NCBI RefSeq assembly: GCF_040538665.1
Contig: NZ_JBEWXT010000001.1
Coordinates: forward strand, 2,506,501 to 2,570,500
Reading direction: 5' to 3'
DNA from: Aureibaculum sp. 2308TA14-22
GTDB lineage: Bacteria; Bacteroidota; Bacteroidia; Flavobacteriales; Flavobacteriaceae
Length of the DNA stretch: 64,000 nucleotides
The notes beneath the pieces are model-generated. The model was not told the origin of the DNA and searched no databases. It was given only the letters and a program-made list of their open reading frames with translations. Position 1 is the stretch's first letter; every line of letters starts with the position of its first letter. Below are positions 37,877-46,493 of this stretch, one piece after another. The position numbers were made by a program, and so were the translations under genes.

Positions 37877-39110
37877 CTTTTTTAGCTGATCTTTCTTTTT
37901 CTAGAGCTACTTTTAACCAATATAATAACAGTAAGCAAACTAACGTTAATACTGTCATTATATACCAGGTATTTTCATAACCAACGTTATCCACAAATTG
38001 CAGTCCCATATTATGTCCAAAAATATGAGCAATAGAAAAAGAAACTGTGTACAAACCCATATACTCCCCTTGCTTACCTCCTTTGGCTCGTTGCATTACA
38101 AAGGTATTTGAAAAAGGAAACAATATCATCTCTCCTAAGGTCATTAAAACCATACCTATAACAACAATACCAACCCAAGCACTTAAATTTAATACTAGAA
38201 GACTGGCTCCCATCAAAATAACACCAAAAATCATTAATGCTACAATATTCAAATTGCCCTCTTCTAGTTTTTTAATTACTGGCATCTCTAGCACAAAAAT
38301 TAAAAAGCCATTTAAACCCATCAACAATCCTATATGATATTCTGATAATTGCTGCACATCTTTATAGTAAAGTGGAATGGTAGAAAAATACTGTAAGAAT
38401 ACAAATCCGAACAATACCATAGCCGCGAAAAAAATAAAAAATAATTTATCGCTATACACCGATTTAGGATTTTCTACAATCAGATTATCCAAAATTCTTG
38501 AAGCTCTAGGTTGCAATACAATTACTAATAAAATTGCCGCTAAGATACATGTAATACCGTCAATCCAAAAAAGAAAACCATAACCAATTTTTGTTATAAT
38601 TAATCCGCCAATTGCTGGGCCTCCTGAAAACCCTAAGTTAATGGCCAATCGAATTAGCGTAACTGAACGTGCTTTGTTTTCAGGTTTGCTATATGCATTT
38701 AACGCAACAAACATAGCCGGTCTAAAGGTATCTGCAACCAACATTACCAAAAACACACCTAAACAAATGGTGTAAAAAGTGGTTAAATATTGCAATCCAA
38801 TAAACAGAAATCCAGTACCTATTAAACTAAATAGCATTACTTTGTAATAACCTATGCTATCTGTAAGTTTACCGCCTATCCAAGAACCAATTACAGAACC
38901 CAGCCCAAAAGCAGTCATCACCCAACCTACTTTACTCAATGTAAAGCCCATATGTTTGGTTAAGTACAAAGACAAAAACGGTATAACCATTGTACCTGCT
39001 CTGTTTATAAAAGTTATGAGTGCCAGCCACCAAACCTCTGTTGACAAACCATTAAAAGTGCCAATGTATGGTTGTACAATTTTTCTGTTAATGTAGGTTA
39101 GTAGATTCAT
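37863..39110 (-). CDS. MFS transporter (12 TM, drug/metabolite efflux type)
   Basis: 415-residue major facilitator protein with about 12 membrane helices. The motif-A region after TM2 reads GSWIGGKLTDSIGYYKV, a good fit to GxLaDrxGrr. TM1 region STEVWWLALITFINRAGTMVIPFLS is given only as residues 22-46. The NTFVMQRAKGGKQGEYMGLY segment resembles DHA1-type exporters such as YttB or MdtH. The substrate is unknown. A strong terminator hairpin lies only 17 nt upstream of the start codon, within a leader of about 150 nt, pointing to attenuation control. Confidence 0.88.
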   Translation of the reverse strand: MNLLTYINRKIVQPYIGTFNGLSTEVWWLALITFINRAGTMVIPFLSLYLTKHMGFTLSKVGWVMTAFGLGSVIGSWIGGKLTDSIGYYKVMLFSLIGTGFLFIGLQYLTTFYTICLGVFLVMLVADTFRPAMFVALNAYSKPENKARSVTLIRLAINLGFSGGPAIGGLIITKIGYGFLFWIDGITCILAAILLVIVLQPRASRILDNLIVENPKSVYSDKLFFIFFAAMVLFGFVFLQYFSTIPLYYKDVQQLSEYHIGLLMGLNGFLIFVLEMPVIKKLEEGNLNIVALMIFGVILMGASLLVLNLSAWVGIVVIGMVLMTLGEMILFPFSNTFVMQRAKGGKQGEYMGLYTVSFSIAHIFGHNMGLQFVDNVGYENTWYIMTVLTLVCLLLLYWLKVALEKERSAKKATHQ

Positions 39111-39126
39111 TTCTTTTTTCTAAATC

Positions 39127-39155
39127 AAAAAACCCGGCAAATTGCCGGGTTTTTT
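39127..39155 (-). terminator. Terminator hairpin in the leader of the MFS gene
   Basis: On the minus strand AAAAAACCCGGC and GCCGGGTTTTTT form a 12-bp stem followed by a T tract, 17 nt before the MFS start codon. The neighbouring genes are divergent, so it does not close any known upstream gene. A segment GTCGGGT at 39197-39191 could pair with ACCCGGC of the 5' arm and prevent the hairpin. Confidence 0.7.
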
Positions 39156-39197
39156 ATAGTATGATTTTTATACCAATCAATTTATAACACACCCGAC

Positions 39198-39215
39198 TTG
39201 TTCGTAATCGAACAA
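39198..39215. promoter_or_regulatory. Inverted repeat in the MFS/DUF1684 divergent region
   Basis: TTGTTCG (39198-39204) and CGAACAA (39209-39215) are perfect complements separated by TAAT. It can be a hairpin of the MFS leader RNA or a dyad operator for a regulator between the divergent genes. Confidence 0.45.
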
Positions 39216-39268
39216 ATTAACTGGACATATTTAATTGTGGTATACATTATTCTTTGTTTGTGATTCGT

Positions 39269-39276
39269 CAAAACTA
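39269..39276 (-). promoter_or_regulatory. Possible -7 promoter box of the MFS leader
   Basis: Reads TAGTTTTG on the minus strand, an exact TAnnTTTG match. Transcription from here would produce a leader of about 150 nt that contains the inverted repeat and terminator hairpin. No TTG at the -33 distance is evident. Confidence 0.4.
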
Positions 39277-39323
39277 CAAAATATTTTTAATAATTATTAC
39301 CTTTACATCGAATTACAACTTTT

Positions 39324-39938
39324 ATGCAAAGATTCATTTTATTATTTCTACTGTCAATTTCATTAGTCGCTTGTTCTCAAAAAAAGGTAATTTTTGATGA
39401 TTATGTTGCTTCTATAAAAGATTATCAGCACAAAATGAACAGGGAATTTTCAGACCCAGAAGAGTCTCCTTTGACGGAAGAAGATAGAAAGAAATTTAAG
39501 AACTTAGATTTTTTCCCAATTGATTCTACTTATAAAGTGACGGCAAATTTTGTAAGAACCCCCAATGAAAAAGCTTTTGAAATGCCCACTACTACTTCTA
39601 GCACCAACATAGAAGTTAAATATGCCGAGGCTCACTTTACCTTAATGGGTAAAAAATTAAAATTGAGCATTTACCAAAGTCAATCGCTTAAATTTGAAGA
39701 ACAATATAAAAATTATCTTTTTTTACCGTTTACGGATATAACAAATGGTGAAGAAACCTACGGTGGAGGACGTTATATTGATCTTGAAATCCCTGAGGGA
39801 AAAACCATCATAATAGATTTTAACAAGGCTTACAATCCCTATTGCACCTATAACCCAAGTTACTCCTGCCCTATTCCGCCCGAAGAAAACGATTTGGCTA
39901 TTGCCATAAAAGCGGGTGTGAAAAATTATAAAAAATAG
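39324..39938 (+). CDS. DUF1684 lipoprotein
   Basis: 204 residues with a lipoprotein signal peptide (Cys17 in SLVACSQKK). The remainder fits the DUF1684 family: FPIDSTYKVTANFVRTP, the LSIYQSQSL segment, LFLPFTDITNGEETYGGGRYIDLE and the ending AYNPYCTYNPSYSCPIPPEENDLAIAIKAG. The YGGGRY and cysteine/proline-rich NPYC...CPIPPxEN blocks are the conserved core. Function is not known. It is 3 nt before the dehydratase gene and co-transcribed with it. Confidence 0.88.
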   Translation: MQRFILLFLLSISLVACSQKKVIFDDYVASIKDYQHKMNREFSDPEESPLTEEDRKKFKNLDFFPIDSTYKVTANFVRTPNEKAFEMPTTTSSTNIEVKYAEAHFTLMGKKLKLSIYQSQSLKFEEQYKNYLFLPFTDITNGEETYGGGRYIDLEIPEGKTIIIDFNKAYNPYCTYNPSYSCPIPPEENDLAIAIKAGVKNYKK

Positions 39939-39941
39939 CTT

Positions 39942-40880
39942 ATGGACATTAAAGAAGATATTTTAGAAAGCTATATTAGGATTTTCCCCTATATACACAA
40001 CACCCCTGTTATTACTTCTAAAACTATGGATAGAATGGCTGGTGCTGAATTATTCTTCAAATGCGAAAATTTTCAGAAAATGGGTGCTTTTAAAATGCGA
40101 GGAGCAACCAATGCTATTTTGCAATTATCGCCCGAGCAAAAGCAAAAAGGTGTTGTTACCCACTCCTCCGGCAATTTTGCTCAAGCCTTGGCTTTGGCAG
40201 CTAAAAACTTGGGAGTAAAATCGTATATCGTTATGCCTAATAATGCTCCAGAAGTAAAAAAAAGTGCCGTTAGGGGTTATGGCGGAGAAATAACGGAATG
40301 TGAGCCAACTTTAGAAGCTAGAGAAACTACAGCTGCAAAAATTCAGCAAGAAAAAGGGGCAACTTTTGTTCACCCATTTAATGATTTTAATGTTGTTTTA
40401 GGTAATGCTTCGGCAGGAAAAGAATTATTAGAAACACATCCTGATTTAGATTTTATCATTTCACCTGTTGGCGGTGGCGGCTTGGTTTCAGGTACGGCAT
40501 TAAGTGCTTTGGCTTTTGGAAACAACTGTAAAGTAATTGGTGCTGAACCTTTTGCGGTTGATGATGCTTACCGATCTATGGAAAGTGGTAAAATAGAACA
40601 TAATGCGACAACTGACACCATTGGTGACGGACTTAAAACTTCCTTGGGAGATATTACGTTTAACCTCATCAATAACCATGTTGAAAAGATAATTAGGGTT
40701 ACCGAAGAAGAAATTGTAGAAGCTATGCGGTTGATTTGGGAACGTATGAAAATTATTGTAGAACCTTCAAGTGCGGTAGCCTTGGCCGCGGTTTTAAATT
40801 CAAAGTCAGAATTTGCAACTAAAAAAGTTGGGATTATACTTTCTGGCGGTAATGTTGATTTGCAGCAATTGCCTTTTTAA
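39942..40880 (+). CDS. PLP-dependent threonine/serine dehydratase (TdcB/serine racemase type)
   Basis: 312-residue fold-type II PLP enzyme that deaminates L-threonine or L-serine to 2-oxoacids, or racemises serine. The Schiff-base lysine is Lys51 in GAFKMRGA; the asparagine loop is SSGNFAQA; the phosphate-binding glycines are VGGGGLVSG; the C-terminal ILSGGNVD positions the cofactor nitrogen. No ACT regulatory domain is present, so it is the catabolic rather than the IlvA type. Substrate preference between dehydratase and racemase is not decidable here. Confidence 0.88.
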   Translation: MDIKEDILESYIRIFPYIHNTPVITSKTMDRMAGAELFFKCENFQKMGAFKMRGATNAILQLSPEQKQKGVVTHSSGNFAQALALAAKNLGVKSYIVMPNNAPEVKKSAVRGYGGEITECEPTLEARETTAAKIQQEKGATFVHPFNDFNVVLGNASAGKELLETHPDLDFIISPVGGGGLVSGTALSALAFGNNCKVIGAEPFAVDDAYRSMESGKIEHNATTDTIGDGLKTSLGDITFNLINNHVEKIIRVTEEEIVEAMRLIWERMKIIVEPSSAVALAAVLNSKSEFATKKVGIILSGGNVDLQQLPF

Positions 40881-40896
40881 GATATCGATTAAAACT

Positions 40897-41439
40897 TCAA
40901 TTCATCTTCATCATCGCCTCCAAATAATTATTAGTAGTTAAATATTCTTTTTTGATAGCTCGTAAATGTTTTAAAATTTCTGTTCTTAAAGGGTAATTTG
41001 ACTTCAGGCAATCTTTCATATTGGTATCATACACAAAAAGTGCTAAATACCAATTGCCCTTTCTTTTTACCGGAGTGTCGTCAAAAACAGGATCAAATCC
41101 ATTATTCTCTAAAGCGGAATTGGCAAAAAAAGGTAGTAAATTAATCGATTTATTTGGTATTTCAACCTCATAAAAAGATAGAAAAAATTCCTGACCATTC
41201 ACATGTATAGGCACATTGTACTCAACAGTCTGATGGTTTAACGAATATTTTGTGTTTATAAAATTATAGAATTCATTAGCATTTTTAGGGTCTTCAAATA
41301 TGAAGGCATTATCTCTCGGCAAATGTTTTTTAAATTTTTTTCCCTTAGATAGTTTATAATCTTTTATAGTTGGAGCAATCCGTAGGGGAATACAAGAAGA
41401 AATTAATACTAAAATAAGTAAAAAGTACAAATATTTCAT
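40897..41439 (-). CDS. Hypothetical lipoprotein
   Basis: 180 residues with a lipoprotein signal peptide (Cys16 in VLISSCIPL). Readable segments include PTIKDYKL, FIFEDPKNANEFYNFIN and the pair GNWYLALFVYDTNMKDCL. I believe similar proteins occur widely in Flavobacteriaceae, but I know no function. It is convergent with the dehydratase gene and stands apart from the lipoprotein gene 64 nt upstream. Confidence 0.75.
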   Translation of the reverse strand: MKYLYFLLILVLISSCIPLRIAPTIKDYKLSKGKKFKKHLPRDNAFIFEDPKNANEFYNFINTKYSLNHQTVEYNVPIHVNGQEFFLSFYEVEIPNKSINLLPFFANSALENNGFDPVFDDTPVKRKGNWYLALFVYDTNMKDCLKSNYPLRTEILKHLRAIKKEYLTTNNYLEAMMKMN

Positions 41440-41503
41440 GGGTCTAATGCTTTGAGTAATCGCATCAAACTTTATACCATCTTGTTCAAAATTTTAAAGA
41501 AAA

Positions 41504-42037
41504 TTATATGCCTAAAATCTTAGCATCTACGAAAAATTCTGAATGGATATTAATATGGTGATCCGCAGCAATTACCTCATCAGTTACTGCTTCAACCTTT
41601 AAGGAAAATTTATCTTTTTTAATATAATCTTTGATATCAACATCTATGGTTTCTAACTTCAATGTTTTACCTGTAGTTGCAGCCACATCTTCATTAAAAG
41701 CAATTTCTATTTCTTGAAGACCATCGGCCACTATAAAAATTTTAATCGATTCTAAAAAACTAAAATCTTCATTATCAGGTGATGTCAAAGTTAACTCCAA
41801 TACTCTAAGACGTATATCTTCTATTAAATCTTTATGTGTATTGTTAGATTCAAACTCTGACTCAGAGTTACTTTGCATTTCTGGCGTATTCAATACAAAT
41901 GGTAAGTTTATTCCTGTTGAAGAAGGAATGGTCATTGAGGAGTCATAATCCATATTGAATTTGGTAAGGTTATCTATTTCATCGCATGAAATTAAGGCGG
42001 TCAATACCAAAATTAAAACCAGAAAGTACTTTTGCAT
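41504..42037 (-). CDS. Hypothetical lipoprotein
   Basis: 177 residues with a lipoprotein signal peptide (Cys18 in LTALISCDEI). The mature part alternates strands and contains SSTGINLPFVLNTPE near the N-terminus, DIRLRVLELTLTSPDNEDFSF in the middle and ADHHINIHSEFFVDAKIL at the end. It has the look of a beta-sandwich surface protein. No characterised family recognised. Confidence 0.72.
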   Translation of the reverse strand: MQKYFLVLILVLTALISCDEIDNLTKFNMDYDSSMTIPSSTGINLPFVLNTPEMQSNSESEFESNNTHKDLIEDIRLRVLELTLTSPDNEDFSFLESIKIFIVADGLQEIEIAFNEDVAATTGKTLKLETIDVDIKDYIKKDKFSLKVEAVTDEVIAADHHINIHSEFFVDAKILGI

Positions 42038-42139
42038 ATCTATAAAATTACTGTTCTCTTACTTAGAACGTAATTATAGTTAGATTATTACGAGGGATTC
42101 TTTGTTTCGGCTCTTAATGACTGATGGTATTTGTAGTTA

Positions 42140-42508
42140 TTAACCCTTTACCAAATACATCCCTAAAAAAACGGCAGCAAAACCAAGTACAAAACTAGCC
42201 ACAGTATACATAAAAAAACTAGCAAAATCACCAGCTTTTAAAAACACATGGTTTTCATAAGCAAAAGTAGAAAATGTAGTAAAACCCCCACAGAAACCAG
42301 TAGCCAATAACAATGTTTGATTTTGAGATAAGGTATCGTTTTTTAATGCCAAGCCTAAAATAAGACCTATTAGTAGGCTACCAAGCACATTGGCTAAAAA
42401 TGTACCATAAGGAATTCCTGTGGTCTCACTATTGAAGTATTTAGCCAATAAAAAACGAGCAATACTGCCAAAACCTCCGCCAATAAAAACAAATAATAAT
42501 TGCTTCAT
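42140..42508 (-). CDS. crcB: Fluoride channel protein CrcB (Fluc)
   Basis: 122-residue, four-helix membrane protein that dimerises to export fluoride. GGGFGSIARFLLAKYF at the N-terminus, GTFLANVLGSLLIG (the conserved asparagine), and GFCGGFTTFSTFAYEN (the phenylalanine box and Na+ site region) are all typical. It starts 4 nt after the BT_3928-type gene, so it belongs to that operon. No fluoride riboswitch is visible upstream of the operon. Confidence 0.93.
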   Translation of the reverse strand: MKQLLFVFIGGGFGSIARFLLAKYFNSETTGIPYGTFLANVLGSLLIGLILGLALKNDTLSQNQTLLLATGFCGGFTTFSTFAYENHVFLKAGDFASFFMYTVASFVLGFAAVFLGMYLVKG

Positions 42509-42512
42509 CCCA

Positions 42513-43610
42513 TTACAATTTTATCTTATGGGCATCATTGGCATTCCACTTCCCAGTTATAGTGCCTTTGTCTAAAATCATAATTCCCGGATTGGCACGT
42601 ATCATTGTTTTTAAGGTTATATCATCGCAAAACAATACATCAAAGTCTAAGTTGTATTCCTTTTTTAGTTTTAAATAGTCCTCTTCCTTATTGGATGACA
42701 TGGCATAAACATCATACCCCTCTTGTAATGCTTTGGTTGAAAACTCTTTAATTTTTGGCAATAAAGAAGTATCTGTTTTATTAAAATTGTGCATAATAAT
42801 TAAGACTAACTTTTCCTTTTGCATTAAGAATTCGGTAAAATCTACACCATCACGCTCCATAGTAAAATCATGGATAGGTACTTCATAGCCTCTCTCTATT
42901 AAAACCGTTTTTCTATCTACAAAAGTGGCACCCTCAATTTCCCAGGGTTTTTCAGCTGTTGTATATTCTTTATCCTCACCATTAACATTATATATCCATG
43001 TGTCTTCGTAAACATCTTGTTTGGCACCTTCGGGAATTATCATCCCTTCTGGAATATTTTTTCCTACAGCATAAGGTCTAAAATCAATCAACGGTAAATG
43101 TTGCAATACATAATAGGCAATGAACATAAATACCATAAGTGATCCCAAAGAAATCCATTTTACAGCATTTTTGCCTAGAATAGGTTTAATGTGTTTGATG
43201 TTGAACATCAATAATATAATGAGCCCAATCAGTATTACATTTTTATAAAAGGTTTCCCAGGGTGTAAGCTTTACCGCATCACCAAAACAACCACAATCGG
43301 TTACCTTGTTGTAATAGGCGGAATACCATGTTAAAAACAGAAAAACAAGTGTAAGCACCAATAAACTCCAGATGGTAATTTTAGGCTTGAATCCTATTAA
43401 CAACATAACGCCCAGCATTATTTCCGCAAGAATCAATATGACCGAAAATGGCAACGCATAAGGGCTTAAAAACTCTAAATTGAGTACATCTGCAGCAAAA
43501 TAATCTTGGAATTTATAGGCCGAACCCAAAGGGTCAATCAATTTGACAAACCCAGAGAAGATGAAAGTGATTGCTACTAGTACTCTCGCTATGTGGGTTA
43601 AGATTTTCAT
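42513..43610 (-). CDS. BT_3928-family protein: DoxX-like membrane domain plus thioredoxin-like domain
   Basis: 365 residues. The N-terminal half (about 1-175) has four or five membrane helices with the DoxX-like FIFSGFVKLIDPLGSAYKFQDYF and a CGCFGDAVKLTPWETFYKN loop; the C-terminal part (about 240-365) resembles a peroxiredoxin/thioredoxin fold (KLVLIIMHNFNKTDTSLL, VYAMSSN, FDVLFCDDITLKTMIRANPGIMIL). The Cys pair of the loop may be redox-active. Conserved in Bacteroidota; exact role unknown. It overlaps the DUF1599 gene by 4 nt and more loosely precedes crcB. Confidence 0.85.
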   Translation of the reverse strand: MKILTHIARVLVAITFIFSGFVKLIDPLGSAYKFQDYFAADVLNLEFLSPYALPFSVILILAEIMLGVMLLIGFKPKITIWSLLVLTLVFLFLTWYSAYYNKVTDCGCFGDAVKLTPWETFYKNVILIGLIILLMFNIKHIKPILGKNAVKWISLGSLMVFMFIAYYVLQHLPLIDFRPYAVGKNIPEGMIIPEGAKQDVYEDTWIYNVNGEDKEYTTAEKPWEIEGATFVDRKTVLIERGYEVPIHDFTMERDGVDFTEFLMQKEKLVLIIMHNFNKTDTSLLPKIKEFSTKALQEGYDVYAMSSNKEEDYLKLKKEYNLDFDVLFCDDITLKTMIRANPGIMILDKGTITGKWNANDAHKIKL

Positions 43611-44161
43611 TTCTTGTCCATTGTTTGTTCGTCCATTAAAATCAACGCGAAAACCGCATAATTTATCATATCTTGATAATTAGCATCCAACCCTTCAGAA
43701 ACCAATAATTTACCTTTATTGTTTTCGATTGACTTTACACGTAAAAGTTTTTGAAGAATTAAATCCGTCAAAGAACTAACACGCATATCTCGCCACGCCT
43801 CACCATAATCATGATTTTTATTTTCCATTAACGATTTGGTAATTGCTATATGTTTATCATATAATTCCTCCGTTTCCTTTGCAGATAAATCGGGTTGCTC
43901 AGCCACACCTTTTTCCAACTGAATTAAAGCCATTATACAATAATTGATAATGCCAATAAATTCCGATTTTTCATCTTCATCTACCTTTTTTACCTCATTT
44001 TCTTGAATGGTTCTAATACGTTGTGCTTTGATAAAAATTTGATCCGTTAAAGAAGGTAAGCGTAAAATACGCCAAGATCTGCCATAATCAGTCATTTTAT
44101 TCATAAAAAGTTCGCGGCAATTGGCAATTACAGCATCGTATTGTTCTGAAGTTTTAGGCAT
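43607..44161 (-). CDS. DUF1599 protein with two internal repeats
   Basis: 184 residues from the ATG at 44161 (the longer frame begins with a TTG two codons earlier). Two copies of one domain are visible: NKMTDYGRSWRILRLPSLTD with IINYCIMALIQLE in the first half, and NKNHDYGEAWRDMRVSSLTD with MINYAVFALILMD in the second. The conserved Asp-Tyr-Gly, Trp and Asn-Tyr positions match, and the fold resembles MazG/nucleotide-binding helical bundles. Function unknown. Overlaps the next gene by 4 nt, giving an operon with the BT_3928-type gene and crcB. Confidence 0.88.
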   Translation of the reverse strand: MPKTSEQYDAVIANCRELFMNKMTDYGRSWRILRLPSLTDQIFIKAQRIRTIQENEVKKVDEDEKSEFIGIINYCIMALIQLEKGVAEQPDLSAKETEELYDKHIAITKSLMENKNHDYGEAWRDMRVSSLTDLILQKLLRVKSIENNKGKLLVSEGLDANYQDMINYAVFALILMDEQTMDKK

Positions 44162-44288
44162 AATCAATTATTCTGGCTTCAATATTCTATTTCTAATTAG
44201 TATTGGACGAATTTATGAAAAAACTTACTAATTAGTCTTTTTCAATTGTTTATTTTTACATGGTTTACTAACTTAATTAATAATTATT

Positions 44289-44885
44289 ATGCAGCGTATA
44301 GCCGTTTTTTGTGGATCGAGTATAGGTCATAATCCTATTTATGCCAACGAGGCCAAGAAGCTTGGCATTTATATGGCGAAAAAAAATATCGGGTTGGTTT
44401 ATGGTGGTGGAAAAATTGGTATGATGGGCGTAATTGCTGATGCCGTGATGGAAAACAAAGGCGAAGTAATTGGCATTATTCCCTATTTATTGAGGCATGA
44501 AGAAGTAGCACATACCACTATAACTGAAATGATTGTTACTAAAAAAATGTCGAAAAGGAAAGTAAAAATGAGTCGTTTAGTTGATGGTTATATTGCTATG
44601 GCAGGAGGGTTTGGCACTTTAGATGAGATTTTTGAAGTACTGACGCTAGGCCAATTAGGCATTGAAAATAAACCCATCGGAGTTTTAAATACTAATGGTT
44701 ATTTTGACAATACCTTACAACAATTAAACGTAATGGTAAATGAGGGCTTTTTAAAAAAGCAAAATAAAGACATGGTTATGGTAAGTGATAGCATTGAAGA
44801 ACTAATTAACCTAATGGATAATTACAACCCGCCAAAAATGACTAAGGTGATTAATAAAGTTGTAAGAGCTAATATTCTAAAATAA
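44289..44885 (+). CDS. LOG-family protein (TIGR00730, cytokinin-type phosphoribohydrolase)
   Basis: 198-residue Rossmann-fold protein of the Lonely Guy family, which hydrolyses nucleoside 5'-monophosphates to the free base plus ribose 5-phosphate. VFCGSSIG, VYGGGKIGMMGVIADAV and KMSKRKVKMSRLVDGYIAMAGG (as region 85-106) are present. The usual PGGxGTxxE reads AGGFGTLDE, with Pro replaced by Ala but Gly, Thr and Glu kept. Its stop codon abuts the folP start, so the two genes are co-expressed. Confidence 0.88.
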   Translation: MQRIAVFCGSSIGHNPIYANEAKKLGIYMAKKNIGLVYGGGKIGMMGVIADAVMENKGEVIGIIPYLLRHEEVAHTTITEMIVTKKMSKRKVKMSRLVDGYIAMAGGFGTLDEIFEVLTLGQLGIENKPIGVLNTNGYFDNTLQQLNVMVNEGFLKKQNKDMVMVSDSIEELINLMDNYNPPKMTKVINKVVRANILK

Positions 44886-45710
44886 ATGAACATTAACTGT
44901 AAAGGAAATCTCATTGATTTATCTACTCCAAAAGTAATGGGAATTTTAAACCTGACTCCAGATTCTTTTTATGACGGAGGTACGTTAAAAAACGATAGGG
45001 ATATTCTTAGCAAGGTTGAAAAAATGCTAAACGAAGGTGCTACATTTATTGATGTTGGTGGCTATTCTTCAAAACCTAATGCTGATGAAATTACAGAATA
45101 TGAAGAATTAAAAAGAGTAATTCCCGTTATTGAATTACTAGTCAGAAATTTTCCTGATATTTTAATTTCCATTGATACGTTTAGAAGTGCCGTTGCTAAA
45201 AAAGCAATACAGGCAGATGCCTGTATGGTCAATGATATTTCTGCTGGCAACCTTGATGCAACTATGTTTGCAACCGTTGCAAAATTACAAGTACCCTATA
45301 TAATTATGCACATGCAAGGCACTCCTAAAACCATGCAAGTCAATCCCACTTATGATGATATTACTAAAGATATTATGTTTTTTTTCTCTCAAAAATTAAA
45401 CACGTTACGAAAACTTGGGCTTAATGATATTATTATTGATGTTGGTTTTGGTTTTGGAAAAACCTTAGAACATAATTATGAATTATTAAACAACTTAGAT
45501 TTATTTAAAAATTTAGCAGTACCAATATTAACTGGTATTTCAAGAAAATCCATGTTGTATAAATTATTAGATACAATTCCTAAAGAAGCCTTAAATGCTA
45601 CAACAGCTGCAAATACCATTGCCTTGCTAAACGGCACATCCATTTTACGTGTACACGATGTCAAAGAGGCTATGGAAACCATTAAAATTGTTGAAGCTTT
45701 AAAAAAGTAG
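44886..45710 (+). CDS. folP: Dihydropteroate synthase
   Basis: Folate-pathway enzyme joining p-aminobenzoate to the pterin pyrophosphate. 274 residues: MGILNLTPDSFYDGG at the N-terminus, SIDTFRSAVAKKAI, MVNDISAGN, IIMHMQGTPKTMQ, IIDVGFGFGKTLEHNYELL and the closing LTGISRKSMLYKL are the standard DHPS blocks. The loop normally reading S-(S/T)-R-P-G is SSKPN (residues 61-65), an Arg-to-Lys and Gly-to-Asn change near the pABA/pyrophosphate site. Starts directly after the LOG-family gene. Confidence 0.95.
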   Translation: MNINCKGNLIDLSTPKVMGILNLTPDSFYDGGTLKNDRDILSKVEKMLNEGATFIDVGGYSSKPNADEITEYEELKRVIPVIELLVRNFPDILISIDTFRSAVAKKAIQADACMVNDISAGNLDATMFATVAKLQVPYIIMHMQGTPKTMQVNPTYDDITKDIMFFFSQKLNTLRKLGLNDIIIDVGFGFGKTLEHNYELLNNLDLFKNLAVPILTGISRKSMLYKLLDTIPKEALNATTAANTIALLNGTSILRVHDVKEAMETIKIVEALKK

Positions 45711-45831
45711 CATTTCCTATTTCGGCATTATTTTTGTTACTATTTCGTTAACCTTTCCTTTTCTGAATAGCATAGAACAGTTGTGCTATTTTGCAATCTA
45801 ACTTATTTTTTTAACCTCTAAAACTACAATT

Positions 45832-46437
45832 ATGAGTGAACGAAACAACACCGAAATTAATGCCGGTTCTATGGCGGACATTGCTTTTTTATTATTAATC
45901 TTCTTTTTGGTTACCAATACTATGGATACCGAAACGGGCATTTACAAACGGCTTCCTGAAAAACAAATAAACCCTCCGCGAATAGACATAAAAGAAAAAA
46001 ATGTATTGGATATTAGCATAAACACCAATGATGAAATTCTAATTGAAGGCAACCAAATAATAGGTATAGAAAACCTTAAACAAATAGTAATCGATTTTAT
46101 TGACAATGGAGCGGGAACAAACAAAAAAGGTGAAAAATGTACGTGGTGCAACGGCAAAAAAGACCCAACCTCATCTGATCATCCCGAAAAAGCATTAATT
46201 AACTTACAGACAAAAAGAAATACTTCATATTCAACTTACGTCACTGTCCAAAATGAAATCTTAAGTGCTTATTCGGAGTTGCGAAATAAGGTGTCACAAT
46301 CTCTTTATAGCACTACTTTTAGCCAATTAGAAAATGATCTTAAAAATGACAAAAGTAATACCGCTTTGGCTTCAAAAGTTAAATCTATAAAATCGAAATA
46401 CCCACAACTGCTAATCGAGGAAACACCAGAAAAATAG
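45832..46437 (+). CDS. exbD: ExbD-family biopolymer transport protein, without an adjacent ExbB
   Basis: 201 residues. The N-terminal NAGSMADIAFLLLIFFLVT is the ExbD transmembrane helix with the functional Asp22 (MADIAF); the periplasmic part has the flavobacterial ExbD features (HPEKALINLQTKRNTSYSTYVTVQNEI, region about 118-144) and a CTWC motif near residue 102. ExbD normally works with ExbB in the TonB energy complex, but no exbB lies next to it; the neighbours are folP and cdaA. Partner must be encoded elsewhere. Confidence 0.88.
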   Translation: MSERNNTEINAGSMADIAFLLLIFFLVTNTMDTETGIYKRLPEKQINPPRIDIKEKNVLDISINTNDEILIEGNQIIGIENLKQIVIDFIDNGAGTNKKGEKCTWCNGKKDPTSSDHPEKALINLQTKRNTSYSTYVTVQNEILSAYSELRNKVSQSLYSTTFSQLENDLKNDKSNTALASKVKSIKSKYPQLLIEETPEK

Positions 46438-46493
46438 ATTGAATGGTTAAATGTTTTTAATCTTTTTACTACATTTACCAAAACCTTATTTTT

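Noticed and set aside
42509-44288. Fluoride riboswitch ahead of the crcB operon
   Set aside because: The spacer before the first gene of the operon (44162-44288) is AT-rich and has no fold resembling the fluoride aptamer.
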